A stretch of 64,000 nt of DNA, taken from assembly GCA_914767715.1 (NCBI GenBank), contig OU612065.1, positions 34,720,001-34,784,000 of the forward strand, given 5' to 3'. The DNA is from Membranipora membranacea. Lineage: Eukaryota; Bryozoa; Gymnolaemata; Cheilostomatida; Membraniporidae. The position numbers and the translations under genes were made by a program. Shown here piece after piece: positions 37,190-48,084 of the stretch (its first letter is position 1; the number at the start of each line of letters is the position of its first letter). The notes under the pieces were generated by a model. That model did not search any database, had not been told where the DNA came from, and saw only the letters and a program-made list of their open reading frames with translations.

Positions 37190-38515
37190 GAGATGCTGCC
37201 GCTGACAATTACTGATACAACCGGGTACACCCTTATTTGTTAATTCAGCACCCTTTTTTACTCTAGAAACATTTATATTCTCGTTCTCTGTTGGCTGTAT
37301 CGAACACTAAATCTTCACTAACTTAAAGCTCTTTATTGAATAATTTGGGATATGCTGTCATATACTGCCACGCTGCCGCTGATGATGACCACTATAACCG
37401 GGAGCACCCTCATTTTTGGATTCAGCACACTTTTTTACACTGGAAACATATTAATCTTGTTCTCTGTTGACCGTTGACTGTATCAAATGCCACAATTTTC
37501 ATTAAGTAGAAGCGAATTTGTAAAAAAAGTCGGATTTGCTGCCGCGCTGCTGCTGACAATGACTGATACAACCGGGTACACCCTCATTTTTGAATTCAGC
37601 ACCCTTTTTTACCCAAGAAACATGTATATTCTTGTTCTCTGTTGGCTGTATCAAACACTAAAGTTTTCACTAACTAAACGCGCTTTGTTGAAAATTTTGG
37701 GACATGCTGCCATATACTGCCGCGCTGCCGCTGATGATGACCCCTACAACCAGGTACACCCTCATTTTTGGATTCAGCACACTTTTTTACACTAGAAACA
37801 TATTAATCTTGTTCTCTGTTGACCGTTGACTGTATCAAATGCCAAAATTTTCACTAAGTAGAAGCGAATTTGTACAAAAAAGTCGGATTTGCTGCCGCGC
37901 TGCTGCTGACAATGACTGATACAACCGGGTATACCCTCATTTTTGAATTCAGCACCCTTTTTTTCCCAAGAAACATATATATTCTTGTTCTCTGTTGGCT
38001 GTATCAAACACTAAAATATTCACTAACTAAACGCGCTTTGTTGAAAATTTTGGGATATGCTGCCATATACTGCCGCGCTGCCGCTGGTGATGACCCCTAC
38101 AACCAGGTACACCCTCATTTTTGGATTCAGCACACTTCTTTACTCTAGAAACATATTATTCTTGTTCTCTGTTGACCGTTGACTGTATCAAACACTACAA
38201 TTTTAACTAACTAAATGAGAATTTGTAAAAGATGTGGCATATGCTGCCGCGCTGCCGCTGACAATGACCAAAACAAACGGGTACACCCTTATCTTTGGAT
38301 TCAGCACACTTTTTTACCCTAGAAACATATATATTCTTGTTTTATGTTGGCTGTAACAAACGCTACAATCTTTACTAACTAAATGCGATTTATTGAAAAT
38401 TTGTGATATGCTGCCATATACTGCCACGCTGCCGCTGACGATGACCGCTACAACCGGGTACACCCTCATTTTTGGATTCAGAACACTTTTTTACCCTAGA
38501 AACACTTGTTTTTTT
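37190..38515. repeat. tandem satellite, about 176-bp monomer, 7-8 copies
   Basis: The marker ACC(G/A)GGTACACCC recurs at about 37220, 37397, 37571, 37749, 37924, 38102, 38277 and 38453, spacings of 174-178 bp. Alternate copies differ (…GCTGCTGACAATGACTGATACA versus …CTGATGATGACCCCTACA), which gives a dimer period of about 353 bp. The inner TIR of the host element contains one inverted partial copy near 34270-34305. Open frames across this array are periodic artefacts. Confidence 0.9.
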
Positions 38516-38866
38516 CCTGCCATCAAAAATTGTCCGTGCCATTTTTTTTTAGAGCACTTAGAGCTAGGCTGCTTCTGGCCTATTGAGACCATAAAACGTG
38601 CCAAGTCAATTAATACCCATAGCTTCTTGCACTATCTTAGTACCAGACTATTGCAACAGAACATTGAACCATGTTGCAAACCTTTCTTGGCTGTAGGCAT
38701 CCCCGACAAATGAGGAACACTAAGTTAACTGTCAAGGTTCCTTCATCCAAAGGTCAATTATAGCCACTAAGAAGTCGGCTGAGCCTGATACCAATGATCA
38801 TGATAATGGTGACTGTGCTTGACCTATAGGGGTACTGCTTGAAGAGGCCACCATAAAAAAACCGAT

Positions 38867-39142
38867 TGTTATGTATTACAGTTTTGTTATTATCCTTTAG
38901 TAGTTTCACTTTGTAAAGTGAAAGTCCTTTATGTTATCTATTACTTGATTGGTATTTCATTATTGTAAAGGCTCTTTTTATTGGCCTATTTTAATCATTC
39001 GTCTGCATCCTTTTTGTTAGTTGTATATTAGATGTTAAACAAAGAAGATGCTTTGTTTAATAAGTTAATAATAAATAAACTTGTTAGCTTAGGGTTTTAA
39101 AGCTAGCACAACCAAATAGATGTCCAATCCATGTACAGCTCA
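38867..39142 (+). repeat. 5' LTR
   Basis: 276 bp, TG...CA ends, two differences from the 3' LTR. It contains AATAAATAAA near its right part (about 39069), a possible polyadenylation signal. Confidence 0.97.
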
Positions 39143-39520
39143 ATGGCGACGAGATATAGTGATTTGAAGCCCACTGCTCAAGAAGAAACAGACTCAGACT
39201 TCAACTGCAGACCAGAAGGAAGTATTGTTCTAGGATATTCTTTTTCATTCTTTAGATTAAATTGTATGTTTTGTGCTCTTGTTGCAACAGCACAGGTGCT
39301 TACTTGGTTGAAGTAAGCTCAGTAGGTCAAGGATTCAAACACTAGGCACAACTAGGGCAGTTTGAACATAGACTAAGGTGTACTCAGAGCTTTTAGCAGG
39401 CATACTCAGGGTGCAACATTTCCTTGGAGCTAGGAACTTGTTGGTGAGTGCTATTAGTTAGAGTCAAAATACAGTCTGTGTAGGCTTATCTTTAGTGTAA
39501 GATAGTGAGTGTCAATCAAA

Positions 39521-42500
39521 ATGGCTACTGCTGTGTATTGTGATATAGATCAGTTTGATCTTGATGATGAGCAGGCTAAAACATTGTGGGAAGAGTGGTG
39601 TGAAAGACTAGATCAATATTTTATTGCAAATGGTGTTGACAAAACCAAAGAAACTGATGTTCCAAAGTGTAAGGCTATATTTCTGTCAAGAGTAGGCAGA
39701 AAGTGCTATTCGTTGATAAGAACACTGTGTCACCCAGACAAACCAGACACCAAATCATTAGATGATTTACAAAAGTTAGTCAAAGGCCACCTGTCTCCAG
39801 CTCCTGTAGTCATAGCAGAGAGATATGTTTTTTATAATAGAAGACAAACAGCGGATGAGTCCGTGTCAGAGTTTTTAAATGCCTTGAGAAAACTAGCAGA
39901 GACATGTAGTTTTGAAGCATTTAGGGAGGAAGCACTGAGAGATATGTTTGTGATTGGTCTACGTGACCGGGATACCCAGAAAAAACTTTTAGGTGAACAA
40001 AACCTCACCTTAGTGGGTGCTTTCAATACAGCTCAAGGACACGAGCGTGCTAGAAAGCATGTGGACAACATGACAGGAGAAATTCACAAACTGCAATTCT
40101 CAGGTAAGAAATCTAAAGATTTTAGAAATAAAGAGAGTACTAAAAGCTCTCGTGCTTGTTTCCATTGCGGTAAAGAAGGGCATTTCAAAGCTGACTGTCC
40201 AGATAGGAAAAGTTTCACAGGCACACCTAAGACTAGTAAACACAAATATAGGAAACAAAAGGTTTACAAAGTGGATCAAACGCAATCAGTTGCTAGTTCA
40301 GACTCAGAATCTGAATACGATGATCATTTACATGCAGTTAGGGTGAGCAAAGTTGGTGAATCTAAAAGGGTAGGCCTACCCCCATTTATGATACAGATGA
40401 GGGTAAATGATGTACCTTTAGATTTGGAACTAGACACAGGTGCTGCAGTGTCAGTTATGTCACTAAAGCAGTTCAAAACCCTTGGTGTTGAAAAGTTGGA
40501 ACCAAGTGATGTAGGCCTTACAACGATAACAGGGCAACCAATCAAAGTTCTTGGGGAATGTAAAGTAAATGTTAAGTATCATGACGCTGTTTATACTGAT
40601 ATGCCTTTGATTGTTGCAGAGTCAAAGGGTCCTGCTCTACTTGGACGTGATTGGCTTGCAAAGATACAGGTAGACTGGAAGTTCATCAAGTCACTGAAGG
40701 AAAATAACCCAACTAGTCGTTTGGTACACAAGTACAGCACTTTGTTTGATGGTCAACTTGGCAAGGTGAAAGATATTAAGGTCAAGCTAGAGCTGAAAGG
40801 AGGGGCTACACCTCGATTTTTCAAACCAAGATCAGTACCGTATGCAGTGAGAGAACCCATCAAAGAGGAGCTGGACAGACTTGTGTCAGAAGGTATTCTT
40901 TCAAGGATTGATTACAGTGAGTGGGGAGCTCCAATAGTACCGGTGAAGAAGCCATCAGGAAAGTACAGAATATGTGGAGACTACTCTGTGACCATCAATC
41001 CGCATCTGAAGGTGCCAGAACACCCGATGCCAAACATTGAAGAATTACTGACAAAGCTAAACGGAGGGGAAAAGTTTACTAAGCTAGATCTCTCTCAAGC
41101 ATACCAGCAGGACTCTCAGGCTTATGTGGCTATCAACACTCACTGTGGGTTGTTTGCACCAACCAGAGTCCCTTACGGCATATCAGCAGCACCATCATTG
41201 TTTCAAAGTGTGATGGACAGAGTGCTCCAGGGTTTGGATTGTGGATGCTATCTTGATGACATCATTGTCACTGGAAAGAATGATCAGGAACATTTACACA
41301 ATCTGGAGGAAGTTCTGAGCCGTCTTAGCAAGTATGGTTTCAAGCTGCAACGCTCCAAATGTGAATACATGATGCCTTCAATACAGTACCTAGGAAATGT
41401 GGTAGATAAGAATGGCATCAGGAAAGATCCTTGCGCAACAGAGGCAATAAGAGAAGCGCCAGCACCAAAGAACTCGGGAGAAATGAGGTCATTTTTAGGC
41501 CTGGCAAACCAGTATAGAAAGTTTGTGGATAACATGTCTACCTTAGCAGCACCACTAAATGAGTTACTTCAGCACAAGCAGAGATGGAAGTGGACAGCTG
41601 AGAGACAACACTCATTTGACAGGATCAAGAGAAAAATTACAGAGGACACAGTACTGGCTCACTATGACCCTAAGGAGGAGATTTATCTAGCTGTGGATGC
41701 TTCTCCAGTAGGATTAGGAGCAGTAATAAGTCATGGACGAGGCAAACATGAGAGGCCAATAGCATTTGCCTCACGTACTCTGACTGATGCTGAAAAGAAC
41801 TATTCTCAGATTGACAGAGAAGCTCTAGCCATAATATATGGTATCAAGAAGTTTCATTACTATCTATATGGTAGAAAATTTGTATTATACTCGGACAATC
41901 AACCACTATGTCATATATTAGGATCTCGAAAGGGGCTCCCCAGCCTTGCAGCTGCGAGGATTCTCAGATGGGCTATTGGAATAGCGGGATATACATTCCA
42001 GGTGCAACACAGACTAGGTAGCAAGAATGGTTGTGCTGATGCACTGTCACGTTTGCCACTAAAGAAAACGGAGTCGAATCCCGAGATCATCAAATGGACA
42101 CAGGAAGCTAGAGAGTGTAATACTGAAGTTCTCGCTTCACTCCCAGTAACAGCTAGACAGATTGCACGTCAAACTCGTACAGATCCCATACTTTCCAAAG
42201 TAATGCACTGTGTGAAGACTGGCTGGCCAGCAGTGTCTGAAGCAACACTGGAAGTTTATCATCATAAAAGGAATGAAATAACGATAGAAGATGGCTGCCT
42301 TCTGTGGGGAAATCGCGTTATCATACCCAACAAACTGAGATTTAAACTTCTGGAGGAGCTTCACCAGGGTCACCAAGGCATTGTGAAGATGAAGGCACTG
42401 GCAAGAATTCATTTCTGGTGGCCTAAAATTGATAAAGAGATTGAGGCAGAAGTAAGGAAATGCTCACCATGTCAGCAGAATGCTGAAAGCCCACCTCAAC

Positions 42501-43561
42501 TGTCCCACAACTCATGGGCTTGGCCGGATCGACCATGGAGAAGGGTACATATAGACTTCGCACAGTTTGAAGGAGATTACTACTTTGTCATGGTAGACGC
42601 ATTCTCAAAGTGGACAGAGGTTATCCTGATGTCAAGAGGTACCAATGCGGAGCGCACCATCGAAGCTCTGAGAAGTGTCTTCTCAAGACAAGGGCTATGT
42701 GAGGAGATCGTTGCAGACAACGGACCACCTTTTCCTAGCCTGGAATTACAGAAGTTTCTCCAGAAAAATGGAGTTAAGAGCATATTCTCAGCACCATTTC
42801 ATCCATCATCAAACGGAGCCGCAGAAAGGTTTGTAAAAACATTGAAACGAGGGTTAAAGAAGAGCAATGGTAAGTTCTCTAAACTACATCGATTGCATGA
42901 GTTTTTATTAGTGTACCGCTCAACACCTCATTCTTTGACTGGTCAAACACCCTCAGAAATGCTCATGGGCCGTAGAATTCGCACTAGGCTTGATTTGGTG
43001 AGACCGGATATGAGGGCTCGTATCACTCAAGAATCAGGAGGGGTGCAGCATCCCCGTGCGTTTGTTATTGGAGATCCAGTAATAGCTCGAGACTATCGAA
43101 ACATTAGGAAACCTGGGTGGTTATCAGGCGTAGTAGTTGCCAAAATGTCACCTGTCACTTACAGCATACAGGTTGAACTGAGGGGCGAGATGGTAATTTG
43201 GAAAAGGCATGTAGACCAGCTTAAGGCCTGTGAATTAGATAATTTTGAGGAGGGAAAGGAGTTTGAAGTCAATGATAGAAGCAAATCTCTGTTTAGAAAT
43301 AACATGTCATCTTCTTCTGTTGTAGATAGGGAGGTTGGCCAAATTCCAGCAGAGACTACATTTAACGAGAGACCTGAATCAGAAGAAACTCCCCCACTAG
43401 ATTCGGCAGTCACCGGTGCCGCTGCCAGTACTGCGGTGGAGGGTCAGGAATCTACTGAGGTGCCAGCGGCCACACCAGCTCAACAGATAAGACCACGCAG
43501 ACAACGCCGCCCCCCGACTTTCCTTAAAGACTACGATATGACTGTTAAGAATCATTGTTGA
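39521..43561 (+). CDS. gag-pol: Gag-Pol polyprotein of the LTR retrotransposon (about 1,346 residues, one frame)
   Basis: One uninterrupted frame from ATG 39521. Domains in order (approximate residues): Gag with a CCHC knuckle, CFHCGKEGHFKADC (211-225); aspartic protease, LELDTGAAVSVMS (303-316); reverse transcriptase with KLDLSQAYQQ and CYLDDIIVTG (catalytic box near 576); RNase H starting YLAVDASPVGLGAV (about 723); integrase with an HHCC zinc site (LHQGH...CSPC, about 945-985) and catalytic D, D, E in HIDFAQ, VADNGPP and GAAERFV (about 1010, 1065, 1100). A C-terminal GPY/F-like module with WKRHVDQLK follows; no chromodomain. Gag and Pol are fused without a frameshift. Between LSQAYQQ and DSQAYVAIN a few residues that relatives carry (usually around LDEE) are missing, which may impair activity. 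Confidence 0.95.
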   Translation: MATAVYCDIDQFDLDDEQAKTLWEEWCERLDQYFIANGVDKTKETDVPKCKAIFLSRVGRKCYSLIRTLCHPDKPDTKSLDDLQKLVKGHLSPAPVVIAERYVFYNRRQTADESVSEFLNALRKLAETCSFEAFREEALRDMFVIGLRDRDTQKKLLGEQNLTLVGAFNTAQGHERARKHVDNMTGEIHKLQFSGKKSKDFRNKESTKSSRACFHCGKEGHFKADCPDRKSFTGTPKTSKHKYRKQKVYKVDQTQSVASSDSESEYDDHLHAVRVSKVGESKRVGLPPFMIQMRVNDVPLDLELDTGAAVSVMSLKQFKTLGVEKLEPSDVGLTTITGQPIKVLGECKVNVKYHDAVYTDMPLIVAESKGPALLGRDWLAKIQVDWKFIKSLKENNPTSRLVHKYSTLFDGQLGKVKDIKVKLELKGGATPRFFKPRSVPYAVREPIKEELDRLVSEGILSRIDYSEWGAPIVPVKKPSGKYRICGDYSVTINPHLKVPEHPMPNIEELLTKLNGGEKFTKLDLSQAYQQDSQAYVAINTHCGLFAPTRVPYGISAAPSLFQSVMDRVLQGLDCGCYLDDIIVTGKNDQEHLHNLEEVLSRLSKYGFKLQRSKCEYMMPSIQYLGNVVDKNGIRKDPCATEAIREAPAPKNSGEMRSFLGLANQYRKFVDNMSTLAAPLNELLQHKQRWKWTAERQHSFDRIKRKITEDTVLAHYDPKEEIYLAVDASPVGLGAVISHGRGKHERPIAFASRTLTDAEKNYSQIDREALAIIYGIKKFHYYLYGRKFVLYSDNQPLCHILGSRKGLPSLAAARILRWAIGIAGYTFQVQHRLGSKNGCADALSRLPLKKTESNPEIIKWTQEARECNTEVLASLPVTARQIARQTRTDPILSKVMHCVKTGWPAVSEATLEVYHHKRNEITIEDGCLLWGNRVIIPNKLRFKLLEELHQGHQGIVKMKALARIHFWWPKIDKEIEAEVRKCSPCQQNAESPPQLSHNSWAWPDRPWRRVHIDFAQFEGDYYFVMVDAFSKWTEVILMSRGTNAERTIEALRSVFSRQGLCEEIVADNGPPFPSLELQKFLQKNGVKSIFSAPFHPSSNGAAERFVKTLKRGLKKSNGKFSKLHRLHEFLLVYRSTPHSLTGQTPSEMLMGRRIRTRLDLVRPDMRARITQESGGVQHPRAFVIGDPVIARDYRNIRKPGWLSGVVVAKMSPVTYSIQVELRGEMVIWKRHVDQLKACELDNFEEGKEFEVNDRSKSLFRNNMSSSSVVDREVGQIPAETTFNERPESEETPPLDSAVTGAAASTAVEGQESTEVPAATPAQQIRPRRQRRPPTFLKDYDMTVKNHC

Positions 43562-43586
43562 TGTAATTTTATATAGCGTGGGAGAA

Positions 43587-43862
43587 TGTTATGTATTACA
43601 GTTTTGTTATTATCATTTAGTAGTTTCACTTTGTAAAGTGAAAGTCCTTTATGTTATCTATTACTTGATTGGTATTTCATTATTGTAAAGGCTCTTTTTA
43701 TTGGCCTATTTTAATCATTCCTCTGCATCCTTTTTGTTAGTTGTATATTAGATGTTAAACAAAGAAGATGCTTTGTTTAATAAGTTAATAATAAATAAAC
43801 TTGTTAGCTTAGGGTTTTAAAGCTAGCACAACCAAATAGATGTCCAATCCATGTACAGCTCA
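43587..43862 (+). repeat. 3' LTR
   Basis: 276 bp, near-identical to the 5' LTR, followed by the CCGAT target duplication. Confidence 0.97.
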
Positions 43863-43867
43863 CCGAT

Positions 43868-44820
43868 ATGATGTGCAAATCATTGTCAGCAGTTTTGGAC
43901 TTGATTTGCCTCTTCTCAGATTTGACTTGATTCAGATTGTTTTCTTGAAACTTATTAGTGATATGAGTATGACTTGAATTTCTATTGGAGATTCGGTGTG
44001 ATTTTAAAAAGTGCCTCAACTCTCCATCTTTGTGCATGTTGGTCTAGCTGATTGCTGTTTTGTTTCCCATTTTCTGTTTACTTTTTGTGATTTTGTACTG
44101 CTCATACTGATACTCAAACTGAGTACAAGGCAGGATAGTGATGCTCGATCGAATGTATCTATATGCTGCTGCCACATATTTCAGCTCCCATCAAGATCCA
44201 TGTTGAATAATGAATCTCTTTGTCAACCTTCAGCACTCCTATTAAAATTCTTCTCTCCACCCTCTATGCATTATTATTTGTCATTCATACCTTCAACTCA
44301 ATAATTATACTTTGTAGTTGTGTTCTCTTGTGAACTAGGGGACGAGTTACAAGCAAAGTTAATACATTGATCCCTCAATTCTCTTATTATGATCCACAAG
44401 CGTGTAACCACATTCAACCGAATTCCTTCACAACACGATGCACCTGATAAACCCAATCTGTTGTTGACAAAAAAAATCAAAATACTCTTCTTTGATGCAG
44501 TGATCGTCCAAAATATAAATGTTTATCTTTTGGCTGTAATTCATTGAGGTATCAGTGAGATCTCAATTCCAGTATCATTTAGATATCATAAAGTATCTGA
44601 TAGATATATACGAGTTGCAGCATGTCAAATGACATTGTTTTCATTGATTTTTGCAAACTAATCACACAACCGGTGAATGATACTATTATAGTCAAAAACT
44701 GAGGTGATCGATAATTTCCTTTTTTTTGCCCAGATGCAAAATAAACCATTTGAAGGGCTGAAGAGAGAAGAATAAGCAATTTCCTCGGTTTGACACGTTC
44801 ATTCAAATAATCAACATGAA
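43868..44820. other. spacer, no gene seen
   Basis: AT-rich flank of the LTR element. No coding-like frame or inverted repeat seen. Confidence 0.35.
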
Positions 44821-44844
44821 CAATGATGAAAGAATGTTGTAGAT

Positions 44845-45178
44845 TTAGGTTTTGATTTAGGTTTAGATATGGATTTAGGTTTAGGTTTTGGTCACCATGG
44901 TATTGATATTCAGGGATATTTACTTTTATGACTTGGCAAATGATTTCCTTCTTCACGAAGCGCCAAGCAGAACCAATCTTTACCAGGAGCCGATCTAAAC
45001 CAACCTTGACCGATGTAAACCTGGAACTAATCTGAACCAACTGTGACCAATCTTAGCCTGGAGCCAACCTAAACCATGCTTTGGAATAATCTTAACCAGG
45101 AACATATCTAAACCAACCTTCCCTTATCTTATCCTGAAACCATCTAAACCAGCCTTGACCAATCTTAACCAATTGCTA
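44845..45178. repeat. degenerate minisatellite of AATCTAAACCAACCTTGACC-type units
   Basis: The left part (44845-44893) is a TTTAGG(T/T-rich) run in one orientation. From 44990 to 45178 units of about 28-32 bp alternate 'ATCTAAACCAACCTTGACC' with 'AATCTTAACCAGGA' variants, the opposite orientation of the same AACC(T/A)AA word. No coding potential. Confidence 0.7.
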
Positions 45179-45180
45179 AA

Positions 45181-45274
45181 TTATTTCATACATCCTTCCT
45201 CTTGTTTGACTTCCATCAGCTTATAAAATGATAAGCTGGTGGAAGGCAAACAAGAGGAGGGATGTATGAGATAA
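45181..45274. repeat. long hairpin, 44-bp arms
   Basis: Arms 45181-45224 and 45231-45274 pair with a six-base loop (AAAATG). Four positions differ from perfect complementarity. In a plus-strand transcript three of these would be G:U pairs and only one a mismatch, so the RNA stem would be almost unbroken. It directly follows the degenerate minisatellite. Confidence 0.9.
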
Positions 45275-46049
45275 TGACTCGTGTCAGATACAACAATCTT
45301 TTAAAAGAGCAAAATGGCCTCAGGCTGTGCTTTTATTTTGTATCATATTTCCATAATATTATTTTAAGATCCTCAGCGTTGCACAATGCTAAGTCAAGGT
45401 GCACGGTTGATGCCTCGTTTGCAACCTTAGCTGTCAGAGTCAGGTTATTGAGATATTCGTATCTGCTGTATGCTGGTGTTCGAATGTCTCAGTTTTTTTT
45501 GTATATGTAATAACAACATTTATTAGGAAATATGTTTGTGTATAATGGTAATTACTTATATGGATTTGAATTTCTGAATTTGAGTTTGCTGATAGTTTTC
45601 ATACCATGATGTAGGTTAACAGAAAATGCATCAGACATATATTGCATGTATTTTCATCTTTATTTTGCTGGCTACCAGACCAACAAGTGTGATCTGAAGT
45701 TTGAAGTTTGTTTATTGCCATATCTTAAGAATCCATCCTAATAACTAGGTTTGTCGTATTGAAATGACAGCCAGAATAACTCAGTTAGTAAATATTCTAT
45801 AATTTTTATAAACAAATCTGCTTCCACCTAGACATGTATTCTAGTCACTGCCTTGCGCATAATCCCGCAGGAAAAACGTGGATAAAAAATTAAAAACAGT
45901 GAAAACATCGAGATGTTGGCCACAGACTAAATGCTAAATAAAACTGTGTTAGTAAGTCAATGGTTGGGATCACTGAGATGCTATCGTCATTGTCTGACAT
46001 CTGGTCTAGAAATATACGTCTTCTGTTATGCCTATCTAAACTGGAAATA

Positions 46050-46960
46050 CACCGAATTAAACCCATCAACTCGACAATATTTGTCTTTGTTGCCTGTTTG
46101 GTACAGAAAACGAGTAATGGGGGTGTGTTTTTCGGAGTAATCTCCCTTGATTATTTACAGATGAGACCTTACTTTTACAAAGTTTTATGTAAGCCATGAA
46201 GGAAGCAGATGAGACCTTTTGCTCTAAAAACCTCAGTGGTTTCAGCCAACTACAATTGATCTACTTATTCGGTAATCCAAAAATTTGCCCTATATGCATA
46301 GAAAAAAAATTATCTGAAAACCTTAATTTTTAATACACTTAAAATTAAATTATGATATATTAAAATATAAAAACCTGATTAATCACAATGAATTTCAGTG
46401 TCAGGAAGTAAGGTGTTTTGAAATGTGCGGCGTAATTTTCCAATAATTCCATATATTTCTTAAGTTATTGTATTAAATATAGGTTTGTTTTGTATTACAA
46501 TAACTTAAAATATATATATGTTATGCTGAATTTTTTTTCCGCAATCAATATTTTCAGGTTGGGTTTATATAATATAAAAAATAACTCAAATCTGGAATAT
46601 TACTGTTTCTTTACTTTAATGATATATTTATTATATTACATAATATAATAAATATCAAATTATATTTGCAGTCAATTTTTGTCCCATAAAAGGGGTCAGC
46701 ATAACCCGCCTATCTAATTACCTTCATTTTGCGCCTATCTTAATTTCCCTGGCTGCCAGACCAAAAAGTGTGTTCTGCTCCAATGATAGCTTATATAAAA
46801 AAGTGCAAATGGTCTCATCTGTTCAGCACCCCCTATAATAAGGGACAACTCCTGACACAAACCCATTGGTTCGAAGAGTTGGAAGGAATTCATATTAATA
46901 TATCAACTGAACTTAATAATATATTTCTCACTGATCTTTGTAAAGTTATTTCATAAATGG
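46050..46960. repeat. dispersed repeat shared with 63040-63400
   Basis: Shared blocks in order: GGTGTGTTTTTC, TCCCTTGATTATTTA(C/T)AGATGAGA, GCAGATGA, then TCTGCTCC(A/G)ATGAT, ATATAAAAA(A/G)(G/C)TGCAAA and GGGACA(A/T)CTCCTGA followed by CCCAT. The left copy is longer, with AT-rich sequence inserted between the two shared parts. No protein frame recognised. Confidence 0.6.
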
Positions 46961-47981
46961 CATCATCAAAGTTTTTTTATGCATTCGATATTCTATTTGA
47001 AAATATTCATCTTACATTATACCGACTTGTTGGCGCGGATATGATTGGTTCAATATAGAGATACAAATATACAGATATATGTACCAGACTGTATATAAAA
47101 AGCAATGACAAATGCGTTTAAGATTGTCATTCAAACATTTGCAAGGCATGCAAGCGCAAGCAATTTGGATACCCGCAGAGTTTTTTAAACTACCAACACC
47201 TTTAAAGAATGCAGAATGTCCTCAAAATATGATTATTTTGCCCTGATTTTTGTAGCTGGAATGTTAGTCAAAGACTGTAATGGTAAGTGATCAAACTTTA
47301 GAACAATATTGTTGTACCAGATTATATATTAAACTTAAATAATAAATGCTGTGATCATAAAAGGGCCTTTCTCATGTTCCCACGGTGTTAGAAAACTGAA
47401 TTTTGATATGCATTTTATGTCCATTATATCAATGGATATCATGATAGTAGAACATAATCTACCAAAGGCTTTTGTATTCTTTACAGCCATGATGGTACCT
47501 GTCTATACTCAGGAGCGGAGAACAGATACATTCCTCTATGCTCCAGACCTACTACCAGCCCTTGATGATCTGTCAGTCTGCTTCTGGCTGTTTGGTGTTC
47601 CTGATAGTGACGATCGAGTTTTTGACTCCTTATTTAGCATTGCTACTGCAGGTAGGTCAGCAAGTTGATAAACAAAGACTTCCGAAAGATCATGTTGTTT
47701 TTTATTCGGCTTGTGCAGCAATAGTCATAAATACTGTAGTGGATCCTTATTTTAATGGTAGTCGTGTTAAATGCCAACAAAAGTTGGCTCCTCAATTTTA
47801 TCGATGGGACAACTTCAACAAGTGGAAGATTTTAGTGTAATGAGTTAATGTCCACTAATCGTACATATACCGCTTGTTTTGACTTTGATATTGTTGTATC
47901 AATAATTACTGCTCAATTTCTTCTATTGATTGTCCATATTCAACAAATCCAAAAATTGTCACTCTCTTTATAATTTTCCAG

Positions 47982-48084
47982 AGGTGACAGTAATGTGATC
48001 AACTTGATGCGATATCACACGGGACTTGCACAAGAGATGAGAACACTATTTATCCGTGACAGCAAGAAGTCTTCAAAGGTGTAA
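47982..48084 (+). CDS. possible orphan terminal exon
   Basis: A good acceptor (TATAATTTTCCAG) at 47981 leads into GDSNVINLMRYHTGLAQEMR and RTLFIRDSKKSSKV, then TAA. It lies inside the large intron of the dead pentraxin paralogue and does not fit that gene's phase. Just upstream, 47655-47838 holds a frame with KDHVVFYSACAAIVIN that also looks protein-like. Both may be relics of an inserted element or of another gene. Not recognised. Confidence 0.25.

Larger units (their letters stand above)
34168..38582. mobile_element. TIR DNA element, about 4.4 kb, with cysteine-rich gene and satellite
   Basis: The left end (34168 onward) and the reverse complement of the right end (38582 backward) align for about 150 bp. 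Both start TAGGCCAGAAGCAGC, both then have ATGGCACGGACAAT with TTTGATGGCAGGA, and both reach the GGGTGTACCC(A/G)GTTGTAG block. Flanking TA on both sides would be the target duplication, leaving GGCCAGAAGC as the terminus. Inside lie a five-exon gene (34605-37110) and a tandem satellite of about 176 bp (37190-38515) whose monomer contains the inner part of the inverted repeat. This is the layout of a DNA transposon. The class is not certain; Academ-like elements are one candidate, by inference only. Confidence 0.7.
38867..43862 (+). mobile_element. Ty3-type (Mag-like) LTR retrotransposon, nearly intact, 4,996 bp
   Basis: Identical-length LTRs of 276 bp at 38867-39142 and 43587-43862 start TGTTATGTATTACAG and end ATGTACAGCTCA. 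They differ at only two positions that I can see (TCCTTTAG/TCATTTAG and ATTCGTCTG/ATTCCTCTG). The 5-bp target duplication CCGAT flanks both sides (38862-38866, 43863-43867). A tRNA primer site candidate TGGCGACGAGA directly follows the left LTR, and a purine tract GTGGGAGAA precedes the right LTR. The single internal reading frame is described separately. Insertion must be recent. Confidence 0.97.

Noticed and set aside
37487-38148. Two nearly identical 90-100 codon frames (FAAALLLTMTDTTGYTLIFE)
   Set aside because: They are successive monomers of the satellite and end wherever the period drifts.
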